Shown: positions 11,816 through 22,702 of the stretch, piece after piece
Layout: each line of letters opens with the position of its first letter
Numbering within the stretch: position 1 is the first letter of the stretch
Assembly (NCBI GenBank): GCA_021234155.1
Contig: JAJEKV010000041.1
Span: 12,412,689 to 12,476,688 of the forward strand
Reading direction: 5' to 3'
Source: Isoetes taiwanensis
Taxonomy: Eukaryota > Streptophyta > Lycopodiopsida > Isoetales > Isoetaceae
Length of the DNA: 64,000 nt
Made by a program: the position numbers and the translations under genes
Notes under the pieces: generated by a model
What the model was told of the DNA's origin: nothing
Databases searched by the model: none
The model's input: the letters and a program-made list of their open reading frames with translations, nothing else

Positions 11816-13373
11816 GGTGGACGTCCGGCCACAAAGATAACGGTCCCGGGGCGATATCTTGATCTTGCCGTCACACGCTGCATACGCCCACTCGGACCGA
11901 CGCGGTAATGCATAACGGATAGCAGTAAGTAGCCCTTTGGGGCAACTTGTTAGATATGTTCACATGTTATTAATGTGCACATGTGCACATTAATGTGGGC
12001 ACACCTTTCCATGTTGGCATATTTTGCCACCTAGCCATTAAAGGCAAGTGGGGCCTTTTCAATTATCCCACATGCCAAAATGGGTAATTGAAAACCCTAG
12101 CCTAAACCCCATGTCTATTTAGGGTAGGAAAACCCTAGCTTGCTAGTTTTCGCCCCTTAGGGTTTTAGAGCTCGAGTTTTGCTGCCCCAGAGCCAAAACC
12201 GCCTCCGTGACACTGCCCAAGCGAATTGCACCATCAGTTCCCTCAATTGATCAGCCCGGCCAGATGGTTGAACTTCAGTCGAGGAGCCACTCAAGGATCG
12301 GGGTATTTGGTCAATTTAATAGCTTAAACCGTCTTCTAGTCATAGAATCAGTAGGTTTAGACTATTAAATTGCCCATAGCAGCTATCTAGATCTTAGATC
12401 TCGGACACTAACTAAAGAACCTAACTCTATGATTAGATCTAGTTCTTTAGTTCTTCTGTGATGTATTTGGATGATGTATCTCTGTGAACTCCTTGTATTG
12501 GGAAGGGGTAGAGGCCCTAAAGCTTGTAGTTGATGCTCCTAGAGTAGCCTCTCTAGCACATCAGAGATTCGCCTGTGGCACAAGAACCACACCTGGTTGT
12601 GGGTGAAGGGGCCAGACTGGCTTAGAAAGAGGTTCGTGTTCTGACTCTTGAACGATCCCTATGGTGTGTTAGTGCTACCAGGGATCATTGTGACTACGTC
12701 TAATGGCTTACCACTGAGTGCGGGTAAGGCATGGGCTCGACACCCGTGAAGTGGTGTACACTTTCCAGTGGGTTCAGTCGAATACGGCGTGGCCCTCTAG
12801 TCACCTCGAGTCAAAGATGTAGACCTGCGGAGGGAGTGATCCCTACCTGCCCCATCGGAATCGGGAGATGAAACCCGTGAATAGCCCTTTTGGCTATGCA
12901 TCCCGAGGCTGATCGAGTCCCAACACTTTTCAGCCTACTACGCAAAGTGTGCACTGTGAGGGGCGGATGGAGTGGACAACCCTATGCCATGTTCATATGC
13001 CGCCCAACTCCATTGCCATGAATTCGGCATGCGCAATGAACTCACGGAGACCCAAGCCGCCGGATCACTCCCTTGAGTCCGAGCCTGGGGTAGGATTCCC
13101 TATGTGATGTGGGTGACCATTGTCTATGCAGATGTTGATATACCACCCCTCCGGGTGGATGGAGGACGCTGGTACCGACATGTATGTTTACGCTTCCAGC
13201 CTAGGTAGGCCCCGAGGGAGACAGTAGAATGACACCTTCACTCTTCCCACCGGGACTCAAGTACGGGTGCGATTGATATGTGGAGGGCCCCTCAGACGCG
13301 ATGGAGCTGGTGTGGGGAAGAACTCCTGCTTGTATACCGGTGAGAGCACCGTGACGCAGTAGGGGACGTCACA
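11816..13373 (+). repeat. 5' LTR of the large chromovirus
   Basis: It ends GACGTCACA just before the primer site. It matches 38947-40507 over its full length, with many small indels and substitutions, often at CG- or CNG-containing sites. The left edge is fixed by homology to the 3' LTR start TGTGGCGTTCCGGCC. Confidence 0.85.
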
Positions 13374-13374
13374 G

Positions 13375-13386
13375 TGGTATCAGAGC
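13375..13386 (+). promoter_or_regulatory. Primer-binding site (initiator Met tRNA)
   Basis: TGGTATCAGAGC lies one base after the LTR end and fixes the plus orientation of the element. Confidence 0.92.
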
Positions 13387-13576
13387 AATGTTCTTGGAGA
13401 CCAAGAGCAAAGCACTGACCATGTCCCGGTAGTATTTACTTGATAGGATCCTCAAGCCTCGAAAAGTGGGAAATTTTTTTTCTCATCTTTGTAGTTTATG
13501 CTAAGCTAGTAACAATTAAGTGAATTGGAATTTAACAAGATTAAAAAGAATGAGCCAAAATTTTTCCAAGTGAGGT

Positions 13577-13646
13577 GGTCTCACATTTCGGCTACCGTCA
13601 TGAGAACTAAATTTTAGTTTTGAAGCGAGGCGCAAGCTGTGAGACA
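13577..13646 (+). repeat. Hairpin repeat copy 1 (degenerate left arm)
   Basis: The right arm GAGGCGCAAGCTGTGAGAC is intact. The left arm keeps only GTCTCACA. It has the same layout as copies 2-4. Confidence 0.6.
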
Positions 13647-13765
13647 TCGAGCCAAGAACACCAAAACATGATGAATTTGAGAAAAATAATGTGGTAAGGC
13701 TAATTCTAAGGTAGGAATTAGTTAGAATAGCATGTTTTAATTACCTAAAAACCCTAGAAATGTAT

Positions 13766-13836
13766 GAGATCTCACAGCTCGCGCCTGGTCGCAAAACTAA
13801 ACATTAGTATTGGAACGAGGCGCAAGCTGTGAGACC
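13766..13836 (+). repeat. Hairpin repeat copy 2
   Basis: CTCACAGCTCGCGCCT (13771-13786) pairs with AGGCGCAAGCTGTGAG (13819-13834), with one mismatch in 16. The loop contains AAAACTAA...TTAGT. It ends about 100 bp upstream of the first TATA box. Confidence 0.8.
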
Positions 13837-13937
13837 AATAGGTAGAAAAAGTCTGAAATAAGTATAAGTTTTAGCTAAGTTGGTGCCTTAGCATGTTAAA
13901 CAGAGCAACTTGAGTTTTGACCTAAAATTCCCCAAGC

Positions 13938-13946
13938 TATAAATAG
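13938..13946 (+). promoter_or_regulatory. TATA box of accessory cassette 1
   Basis: TATAAATAG lies about 100 bp before the MARTK start codon. The leader after it (CCCCCTCATTT, then CCCTAGAAATCCGCTC) closely resembles the leader after the second TATA box at 15893, so the two promoters look like duplicates. Confidence 0.65.
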
Positions 13947-14047
13947 ATGTAGAACCCCCTCATTTTTTTCGTCCAAGCCCTAGAAATCCGCTCTTCCCAA
14001 CTTAGGCGATCTTTCGGCGCTTTTATCCGATTGACGATCCGTAAAGC

Positions 14048-15300
14048 ATGGCCCGAACCAAACGTATCAAGAAGGAAGCGTTGCCAGCGAAACCACCAGC
14101 GCCACCGAGGCAGTAGATCATTCGAAGATGCTTCGGAGAGGCTCGCGAGGGGGTCGCTCACGGACGAGGAGCAAGACACGCCCGACCGATTGATGTCTTC
14201 AACCAAAGAAGGAAAGCAGACGAGGCCACATCACCGAACTCCATGGACGAGGAGACGAGGGAGGTGTATGAAGAAATAGAGCGGGAGATCCGGCAGCAGG
14301 AACAAGCAGAAGACCATTCAGACGCACCCACAGAGATCCTCGAGCAGGATGAGCAAGTGGTGTCCGGAGCCGCCAGAGGTAGCGTAATCTTAGAAGGTTC
14401 ATCGAAAGTACGGCCGCGTAAGAGAAGGGAAGACAAAAAGAGGAAAAGGGAGGAAGAGGAACAAAAGGCAGCAGAAGAGAAGAAGAAGGCGAAAGGGAAG
14501 TTCGTGGCTGGCACAAGGAGGACGAAGGATTGCCCGCCAAGGAAGAGGCCGAACCCCAAGATTGTCATCAAGGAGCGGCAACCCGACGAACCCCCAAACC
14601 CCTCCGACGACTCTTCTGATGGGGACTTCAACCCTAATGCTGCAGGTGGAAGCTCTTCCAAGCACCCAGCGACGAAAGGTGAAGTACCCCGAGCAGCCGC
14701 ACTGAAAGCAACCCCAAAGAAGATCAAGTGAGAAGCCCCCGAAAATACCCGGCATGGGATAGAAAGAAGCAACCACGACCTGCCCGGGAAGCCTACGTCA
14801 CCGACAGGGTGAAGATTTACGAGAGGAAGATGAGGGAGCACGAGGCCTACATGAAGAAATGGGAGGCCTACAGCAAATATTATGAAGAAAACAGGGTCAG
14901 GTTCATCGAGGGAGGGCGACCAACGAAGCAGCAAACCTTAAAGCCGCCACCACCGAAGCCCAAGGTTCCCAAGCCACCACCCAAGAAGAAAGCTGATAGG
15001 AAGGAGGTGGAGAGAAGAGCGTTAAGGGAGATTAGACACTTCCAACAAGAAAGCCACGGACTTCTAATCCCCCGCGGCCCCCTTCGCCTCTGGGTTGGTC
15101 GAGAAGTGATGCAGCCCTCTGAAACGGACTTTAGAGTCACGGACGAGGGCTGGCGGCAATGCAAGAGGCGGGTGAGGCAAAGATAGTACAACATTTTGAG
15201 GATTCAACGGCTTGCACTATTCACGCCAAGCGGGTAACCTAATCGCGGCAAGACATGAGTCTTGGCGAAATAGAAAAGGAGAACGGCCTTAGAACTTGTT
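14048..15300 (+). pseudogene. Histone H3-like (CENH3-like) protein encoded inside the chromovirus
   Basis: The reading starts MARTKRIKKE, like an H3 tail, and hits TAG at 14114. It then continues in shifted frames as a long Lys/Arg/Glu-rich and Pro-rich tail to about 15000. From 15019 comes the H3 alpha-N motif ALREIRHFQ and then LLIP. LLIP at this place is typical of plant CENH3, where canonical H3 has LLIRKLPF. After one frameshift near 15155, codons 15156-15239 give QEAGEA, HFED and a perfect IHAKRVT, which are the alpha-2/loop-2 signature of H3. A stop follows at 15240, with RQDMSL-like residues downstream. There are no introns. The H3 fold is seen directly; the CENH3 assignment is an inference. 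The copy carries at least three breaks. Confidence 0.8.
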
Positions 15301-15436
15301 TTGTAAATAATTAAATTTTTGTAATATAGAGCGGTTTGTGTACCTTGATTGCATAAACTTGATTAATTAGAGCAAATTAATAAGTTTTAGCTTTTATTTC
15401 AGTGAAATAGGACATTTGCAAGCCGAGAGACATGAT

Positions 15437-15504
15437 GTCTCACAGCTCGCGCCTGGTCGCAAAACTAACTTTTAGTCTTGAAGCGAGGCGCAAGCTGTGA
15501 GACC
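15437..15504 (+). repeat. Hairpin repeat copy 3
   Basis: GTCTCACAGCTCGCGCCT on the left pairs with GAGGCGCAAGCTGTGAGAC on the right around a loop of about 30 bases. It is nearly identical to copy 2. Confidence 0.8.
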
Positions 15505-15636
15505 TCGCCCAAACTTGACCAAAACAGCTCCAAATCGACCAAATAAGGGGTCAATTCTGCCTGATTTGATGAGCCCATCACCTTTACACCATCAGTTTAC
15601 CCAAATTAGACACCTTTTGATCGAAATGAGACTGAT

Positions 15637-15703
15637 GTCTCACAGCTCGCGCCTGGTCAAAGAACTAAAAGTTAGTTTTTTTGAGGCATAAAGTTGTGAG
15701 ACC
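15637..15703 (+). repeat. Hairpin repeat copy 4
   Basis: The left arm is identical to copy 3. The right arm has decayed (GAGGCATAAAGTTGTGAGAC). It lies about 190 bp upstream of the second TATA box. Confidence 0.75.
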
Positions 15704-15892
15704 TCTTACCATTTCTTCACGGGACTTGTCAAAGTCACCTTCAACCTATTGCATAGCATCTTTTAGGTAATCTAGCCTTGTTCAAGCATCCCATATAGTC
15801 CTCAAAATCCCATTTTGACCTCAGATAGGCTAGAACTACCCAACCCCAGGAAATTTTCAAGTCATCCAAAAATTAGGGTTTTTTCCCTTTTT

Positions 15893-15901
15893 TATAAATA
15901 G
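15893..15901 (+). promoter_or_regulatory. TATA box of accessory cassette 2
   Basis: TATAAATAG is followed by ACCCCTCATTTCTC and CCCTACAAATCTGCTCC, which parallels the leader of cassette 1. Confidence 0.65.
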
Positions 15902-16035
15902 ACCCCTCATTTCTCAGATAGCACCCTACAAATCTGCTCCTGCCCTTCTAGCCGATTTCTCAACTCCCTGAGGCGCTCTTGCAACCGTTTTGTTACCCTC
16001 TTACGCAATTAATCAATGGGCTTCTGATTTCCACA

Positions 16036-17484
16036 GATGGTACAGCCGGCGCTCATCTTCTTGAGGCCGACGTCGACCAAATCTTCGGATCTTTAGGAAG
16101 GAGGTAGATGTCCAAGCAACCTTGCACGCGACCCAGCTTATAGTAGAGTCCCGACCGAGTTCCAAGCTAGGGTAGAACCGGTAGCCTAGTGCAACTCCCC
16201 CTTGTGTAGGCTATTTTGTTCCTAGACAGGTCCCTGCAGGCGGCATTAGACGATGTCCCTAACATCGCCAAATACCTCACAAACAAGGCGATCGCACACG
16301 AGCCAATGGTCCTAATCCAGCGGGACCAAGTACTTCTCTTTCAACACCGCCTCGGGCGATCTTTCTCACCCATCGCGAGAACACCCGGGGAAACCTCCAT
16401 TCCCCCATGGGCGTGGACCCATTAGCCATAGCGGCGAGCAACGGCTCCTCACACGGTATGAACAGGGAGCACGAAGGGAAGGAAGAAGACTTCGGAAGAA
16501 CAGGAATCAAGAAGAGGAAGACTATGTCGAAGCTCGACCCGGCCGAAGAGCGGCGACAAGCGAAACGAGTGGCAAGACTTGAAAAGAAGCCGGCAGACTC
16601 TCGAGTCGCGCCACCCCTCGGGTTAGGCATCACAAGCCTAGCTCCCATTATTGTCGAAGGTGAGGAGTCCTAAGCGACATTCAAAACCTCCCGGAGTGTG
16701 AGAGAAAGGAGTACAGGACGAAGAGTTGCTGCACTAACCCTCGAAAGAGCGGACTTGGACGATTTCATCGTCAGGGAGAATCCGACTTCCCCTCCAAGTA
16801 AGGGAAGCCGACACTTACACGGGAGAGTTTACCTCCGACATCCAAGCCTACAGCAACATCGTGCGATTATGGAGGCGGACAAGGCCGAGAACAAACTACC
16901 GACGGAGGGAAGAGTTCCTTGCTCTTGAGAAGCGCGGGGATCCACTATGCGACCTCAAACATCCTAACGGCAAGCTTCGTCCAGCAGCACCTCCCGGGAG
17001 AGGACAGGCTTAATTTCGACCTCGGGAGGGCTTCGACCAAGTCGAGACTACAGGGGAGCTCACCACGGTGGAGGTTGATGATTTCGGAAGCGAACCTGAG
17101 CTGGATACCGAAAGTGGCCGAGGACCCGCCTCGCAACTTGACAGTCACTCACGGTATTACCGCCACTGGCGATGGATGGAAGAATAGCGGTTATCCACCG
17201 CAAGTTCACCCCCGTGAGGCGAGGAAGGAGTATCGTTTCGATTGCACACTCGTGATTCGCCGGCATGCGGTTACCCCTTAACACCGAGTATGCAATCACG
17301 GTGAAGAGAGCGGTAGCACTTTCGGCGTCTTCGACCGCCATACCTTCACGGTGAAGAGGCAAGGCGCGATGGACAGCACCTTACACCTCCCACCGGGAAT
17401 AGAAGATTTGGCAAGAGCATTACAAGGTGGATCTCCGCCAATGTCCTTAGGAACTTGGGTCATTGATTGGGAACAGCCCAAGTG
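16036..17484 (+). pseudogene. Accessory cassette 2: unrecognised protein, frameshifted
   Basis: Coding-like patches follow the second promoter in shifting frames. They include a helical stretch (DDVPNIAKYLTNKAIAHEP, about 16250-16310), a basic segment (DPAEERRQAKRVARLEKK, about 16536-16590) and an acidic stretch (TTVEVDDFGSEPELDTE, about 17060-17115). A C-terminal patch ends ...TWVIDWEQPK and TGA at 17482. I recognise no family. The shared promoter suggests it is expressed with the H3-like gene; a link to histone or centromere biology is only a guess. It could also be an unusual gag-related product. Confidence 0.4.
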
Positions 17485-17639
17485 AAAAAAGTTCACGGAG
17501 GATAATCCATCTTACCTAAGCAACAACAGGAATGATTAGCCGTAGTTGTAATTTTTGTATTAGTGTAATATAAAATATAAATATAATATTCTCTTGCACT
17601 ATAAATGTTTTGTTGATATATTTTGTGTCCCCCCAACCA

Positions 17640-17814
17640 TGCCAACAAACATAAACAATGCAAGAAAACAAGGAAAACTAACCATGTAGCTATGAACCAC
17701 TTGTGTATGCAGCTAGAGGCCTAAGCGCAGGAGAACGACAACTGCGGGAACTTATAGAGGAACAGAGTCCGCCCAGGCCACGCCCGGCAAGGAACCTGCT
17801 TGAAGAATTTGGAC
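17640..17814 (+). pseudogene. Chromovirus gag, N-terminal part (split)
   Basis: An open stretch (about 17705-17814) reads GERQLRELIEEQ and ends EEFGQ at the AAAT target site of the 15.5-kb element. Removing that element and one AAAT joins this frame to MTPRRRNIAN from 33366 on without a shift, so both parts belong to one gene. The start is not certain. Confidence 0.5.
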
Positions 17815-18049
17815 AAATAACCATCATTCAATTAAATTGGGATTATGTCTTAATTTTGGGATAAATTTTATATTGCACTTTTTTAGTAACTTTGTTAAAT
17901 TCACTTTTTTAGTAACTTTGTTGCCCTTAGACTAGAATAGACGTTAACATATAATCACACACGGGAATATAAATTCACACCTTAACTTCAAATTACAAAA
18001 TCATATATCATGAAACTCAAGTAGTACACAACTTTTATTAAAAGTGATT

Positions 18050-20700
18050 GATACATAGTAACTGTTTATCATTTTTCCACCAACATCCCCAAGGATATGA
18101 GAACCTTATTCCTTACATCCTGAGGTATTGTAACTCTCGCTGTTTTACTAGGAATAGTTTTTGGAGTCCATGAGTACAATACGGTTTCAATGTCTAGCCA
18201 AAGATCAGGATCACTAGGATTTCTCCTCCACCTCTTTGTCCAACAATCTGAATATCTTTCTTTATCGGTGACATTACTCAACCGATGTCTTGGACACCAC
18301 CATTCCACGCCGCACCTTATTGAAGTTAACATCACCTTCTTCTTTGCAAATATGAGATAGTCCATCCCAACCACCTTTGGATAGGTCTCTAGATCTGGCT
18401 GGTTTTACTACTACAAATTGGTGGCACTCCACGTCGATTAGAAGGTTCATAACAATCCATGCCTAGATATTTTGGCCTATCCTTCTTAGGACCAACATAG
18501 TGTTTATCGAGTTGAGGAGGAGCATATGCCTTCACAATGCTACTAATGGTACCATCATCTTCGTCAGCACCAGCTAATGTTTTCCACTTACTTTTAGGGA
18601 ACCACCCTTCAAAGAAATTGCTACGAGGATGTGTCTACCTCATCCAACAAGTTGATCACCTTCTTCCAATAATCTATCAATGCGATTAGTCTCATCCGAA
18701 TTAGTTTGCCAATGCTTGATGTAGTCATTGATGCCATCCTTAGTCAAGCCCAATTGCTTGACTTCTTGATTGGTTTTAGAGCTTTTGGTTGACGGGGGAG
18801 GTATCATAGGCTTGCCATTTGCATCCTCAAGGCCAAATTTTCTGCCCCACCTCTCCACTTCTCCTCCGAAGGTCTCATTTTCCATTGCATGATTGGAATC
18901 CCTTCTCTCACCCAAAAAAGTGAATTGAAGAGGTCTAGAATGACCTTCCATGTCGAGAGCATAACCATCCACAAAACTCTTCCAATCGGGCACTTCTTCT
19001 ATGATAGATCCTATAGGAGATGGATTTGTACATCCATGAAATATTTCCAATAGCACGGGAAAGTTGGTAAGCTGTCTCATTGTCTCAATACATGACTATA
19101 TTTTCCAAACAATGCATCCACATCCTCATGAGTATGTCCAGGGCATTAGGAACCCCAAATTGACTCTTTCAAAAATACCCACGGTATGTTAAGTAGGATA
19201 GGAAAGAAAAACATCCACCTATTCTTATTTTGACCAACACAATTATCTAGTTGCAAGAGGAGCTTTACGGGCAGATCTCGAGGGTTTAGCACGAGATGTT
19301 GAAGCTCCAACATGTTCATTAGGTCCATTCCTCCTAAATCTTGCCTTGCTAAACTTTTCAATACTATTAGGGGTTCCATCCAACAATGCACTATGTAGTG
19401 CACGGCTAGTAGGATCACGTAGGTGACCATTGTAACCCTTCTCATAGTTTCTTAAACACCTCATGATACTCCCAATGTGAAAATCTGGACCATCACTCCA
19501 CAACTCTAAAACTGAAATGGCCATAATAGGTGCAGAGGCGCCCATGCAATATTGCCCCGGTCATTGAAATCTGCAAAGGGTATGATCTTCCACATGACTT
19601 AGGAATGTACTTGAATTGTGGAAGACAAGTCTTACGTTGGTCCATTTTATCATGTATAATACATAGATAGTTATTAGGTTCCATTGCGGATAAGGTCCTC
19701 CACATCCAATAAGTTGATCTACATGATAGTTGATCGTCATATGGTCCTTCATATGTTCCTTATCTTTGCCCTTAGACTTGGTTGCACGGTCTTATCTAGT
19801 GTCTCCTTGAGCTTAGCACATAAATTGCACTTGGCAAAGTTGTTTGAAGTTGCTATGGTCACATGCTTGAAATGCTTATTCCATAGCCTACTAAAACGGG
19901 GGCTGGGATATAGAGGCCACTCCAAGTTCTCAAGCAATGCATTTTATTTCCTCTAATATGCTCTTACGGGTACAATGGGATGGCAATCTCTTTTCAACAA
20001 TAACTCTACCTGTTCATCCTTCTTACTCTTATGTGGCATGTTTTCTGCATTGAAATCCACATATCTTTCAAATATTTCCTTTGCGACTATAGTTCTTGAG
20101 GTAGGCCTTACGGGCCGGTGTTCCCATGCAATGCAATTTTACTACCATTTTTCATGTCTCTTTTGCGGTTGTGCCAAGAAGAGGTTGGAATTCCATGTAT
20201 AGCCATCCATGCTTTTGAACATATCCACTTTCCATTCAATGGGAATCTTTTTTCTTCTTTGATCTTTCATCCCAATTGCATAGCCAAATATGGTGTACAT
20301 GAAATTCCTCCTGCTATCACACTTATGTTCACGATATGTAGCTCTTGCTCCCACCAACTCCTCTATTGTGAACATTCTAACACAAGAAGCCCAACAACAT
20401 TCACCTCCTCTAACCTTCATCATAGCCGGAGAACAATCATAATCGACTTGCATCTTTTGGTGGGATAATGTTTTGAAAGTTGGAAGTGGCCTCTTGCTAC
20501 ACCGTGTGAACATTGTTGACAATGGTTCTACATCTATAGGAAAGCGTGTAGTTCCCCTCGGTTGAATCTTGTCCCTAGGCCATGCAACAATAGTTGGAAC
20601 CTCTAGTTGCTTCACACAAGCTAGGCATTCTTGTTTGCTTTGAACCCTTTTCCTTCCAATTGTCATATAATTTTGAGATTGCCACACCTAACTTTGTCCT
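18050..20700 (-). pseudogene. Transposase-like protein of the GHTHEDVD type
   Basis: Minus-strand patches in shifting frames give a Cys-rich N-terminal part (about 20687-20142), ATSNNFAKCNLCAKLK (about 19860-19800) and NNYLCIIHDKMDQRK (about 19675-19630). They continue with LQLDNCVGQNKNRW (about 19260-19215) and GHTHEDVDALFGKYSHV (19143-19090). A basic C-terminus ends near 18069. The D-N-QNKN and GHTHED motifs, about 100 bp apart, mark a repeat-encoded protein family known from non-seed plants and algae, plausibly a DDE-type transposase. Several stops and frameshifts break the gene. The match rests on motif recognition only. Confidence 0.65.
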
Positions 20701-20761
20701 CCCCTAATCTTTCATCATTCCTTTGCATTGATAGGATCTGCTAGAACAATAATCCCTTCTC

Positions 20762-21064
20762 CTACTGCCTCTCTGTTGCATGCATGCAGGATCTTGACCT
20801 TTTTGTTTTTCCAATCGACCCGAGTATAAAGTACAATTTCCTTTCCTTTGGCATCATCCTTTTCATTTGAGGCCTTTTCCTTTCCTTTGCCATCATCAAC
20901 ATCATTTGAGTCTTTTCCTTTCCTTTGCCATCATGAACATCATTTGAGGTATTTTTCCTTTCCTTGGCCATCATGTTCATTAGTTGGGGATTTTTCCTTG
21001 CCTTGATCGGCATCATTAGGGGCTTTATTTTTAGCATTTTGCATGCCATTGACCTAGAATGCAT
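20762..21064 (-). pseudogene. Lys/Met-rich repeat patch upstream of the transposase
   Basis: The open stretch encodes imperfect repeats around MMAKERK. They come from a DNA minisatellite unit with CTTTCCTTTGCCATCAT recurring every 40-50 bp. It may be the N-terminal tail of the transposase or simply a minisatellite. Confidence 0.35.
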
Positions 21065-22700
21065 AAAAATATATAGTAAGTTAGCATATCCAAATAACCT
21101 CTCAATAACATGTTCATAAATGAAAGCCTCATATGTCTTATTCTATTTGATCATTCTATTTATATAATGGGATTCCCCAAGTTATTTTCCTCAACATTAT
21201 ATATAAATAAAACCCTCTACTTATTAGCCTTATAACTTGTATCCTATAATAACCTTTGTAATAAATTTTAACCTTGTAAAGGGATAACCCTTATGAGGGT
21301 TAACCTTAAAAGGTTAACTTTAACCATTAAAGGGATAACCTTGGTATCCTATAATAACCCTTATAATAAATTTAACCTTATTATTACAAGGGATAACCTT
21401 GGTATCCTATAATAACCCTTATAATAAATTTAACATTGTTATTACAAGGGATAAACTTCATGGTCCTTAAAACAATTAACCCGCAATAAATTTTTCGGAA
21501 GTTATAATGGCTGATACGAAATTTTGAAAGCGGTTATTATTTCAAGTTAGCATTCGTTTTTGAACTTTTTCTCTCTCACTTTTCAGGCTTCCAATTCCGG
21601 GCATTCAGCGCTTCCAATTTCTCGCTTTCTGCTTCCAATTTCTTCTCGGCTTCTATTTGCTTCAATCTGCTTCTCGGCTTCTATTATCTGCTTCAAACTT
21701 GGCTTCTGCTTCAATCTCGGCTTCTCGGCGTCTATCTGCTTTAAACTTCGGCTTCTATCTGCTTTTTTATCCGTTTTTATCTGCGCTTTCGGCTTCTACA
21801 ATCATTTTTATCTTGTTTTTTATCTCAAGGCTTTGAAGGTTTTTACGCTTCTACAATCTTACGCTTTAGGGTTTTTCGGCTCAAAGGTTTTTCGGCTAAA
21901 AGGTTTCTACTCGGCACTACGCTTTTACGCTTTAAACTCGGCTTCTATATGCTTTTCGGCTTCTATATGCTTTTTCGGCTCAATACAAGGTTCTATACAA
22001 GGTTTGTAGGCTCTATACAAGGTTTTCTGGTTTTTTTGGCTTTTCTGACTTTGAATAACTTTGGTTTTTTGTGTTAAAGCTTCTCGGCTGCTATTGCTTT
22101 TTCTCCAAATTAGCTGCTATTGCTTTTTCTCGGCTTCTTAAGGCTTCTCGAATCACTTCTTAAGGTTTCTCGGGTTAGTATTTACTGTTATTTACATAAA
22201 GTAGTTATTTTCCATAAAGCATGTTATTTACTTTTACATGCATCAGTTCTATTTCATATCATATCTGTTCTCTATCATATCATATTACTCTATCTGTTCT
22301 ATTTCATATCTGATCTATGATCTTGCTCTATGATCTAGATCATAGAGCAAGATCATAGATCTTCACTAGCTCTTCCTCTATCTGTTCTAAATAATGAACT
22401 AAAACAATGAACTAAATATTGAACTAAACAAGGAGTATTATTATTATATATCTGCTCTAACTGGCTTTATATTTTGAATTCTCAAGATTGCGTCGCATTC
22501 CGCATTATGTATTTTGTTAGAATAATATGTTGGAATGGGGAAATCGCTTGGCGCATTTCTATTTTTGGGTTACGTTTTCCACTAGGTTAATCAAATCGCC
22601 CGGCGGCGTTTTTAGTTTGGCATTTCAATTTCATACGGCTCTATACAAATGCGCCCGGCGCGTGTGAAAATAGATCGTGCTAATTACTTTTCTCGTTCTA
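21065..22700. repeat. Non-coding: A/T and pyrimidine-rich repeats between divergent gene blocks
   Basis: At 21240-21450 the motif GGGATAACC plus CTTATAATAAATTTAACC recurs several times. At 21560-22160 a degenerate CGGCTTCTATCTGCTT unit recurs many times, with few purine runs. No gene is supported; the short open frames here are translations of the repeat. The region sits between the minus-strand transposase and the plus-strand exon block, so it may hold the shared promoter. Confidence 0.6.
22312..22361. repeat. Perfect 50-bp palindrome
   Basis: The sequence from GATCTATGATC to GATCATAGATC equals its own reverse complement over all 50 bases, centred on TCTAGA between 22336 and 22337. It would extrude as a cruciform or hairpin. 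Confidence 0.9.
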
Positions 22701-22702
22701 GT

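Noticed and set aside
14158-14934. 258-codon minus-strand frame opposite the H3-like gene
   Set aside because: Shadow of the Lys/Arg/Glu-rich plus-strand tail; its Leu/Ser/Phe-rich product is the expected antisense of such codons.
15497-15691. 64-codon open frame between cassettes
   Set aside because: It spans two hairpin repeats and the spacer; no coding features.
13577-15703. Repeated hairpins considered as a CRISPR array
   Set aside because: Only four copies with unequal spacing, within a eukaryotic retrotransposon; no spacer-repeat pattern and no cas genes.
17281-17484. Histone H4-like reading of the cassette 2 C-terminus (VKRQG patch)
   Set aside because: Only a few residues agree and the surrounding helices are missing; not enough to call a histone fold.
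21560-22010. 149-codon Ser/Phe/Leu-rich frame resembling a membrane protein
   Set aside because: It is the translation of the CGGCTTCTATCTGC-type DNA repeat, not a gene.
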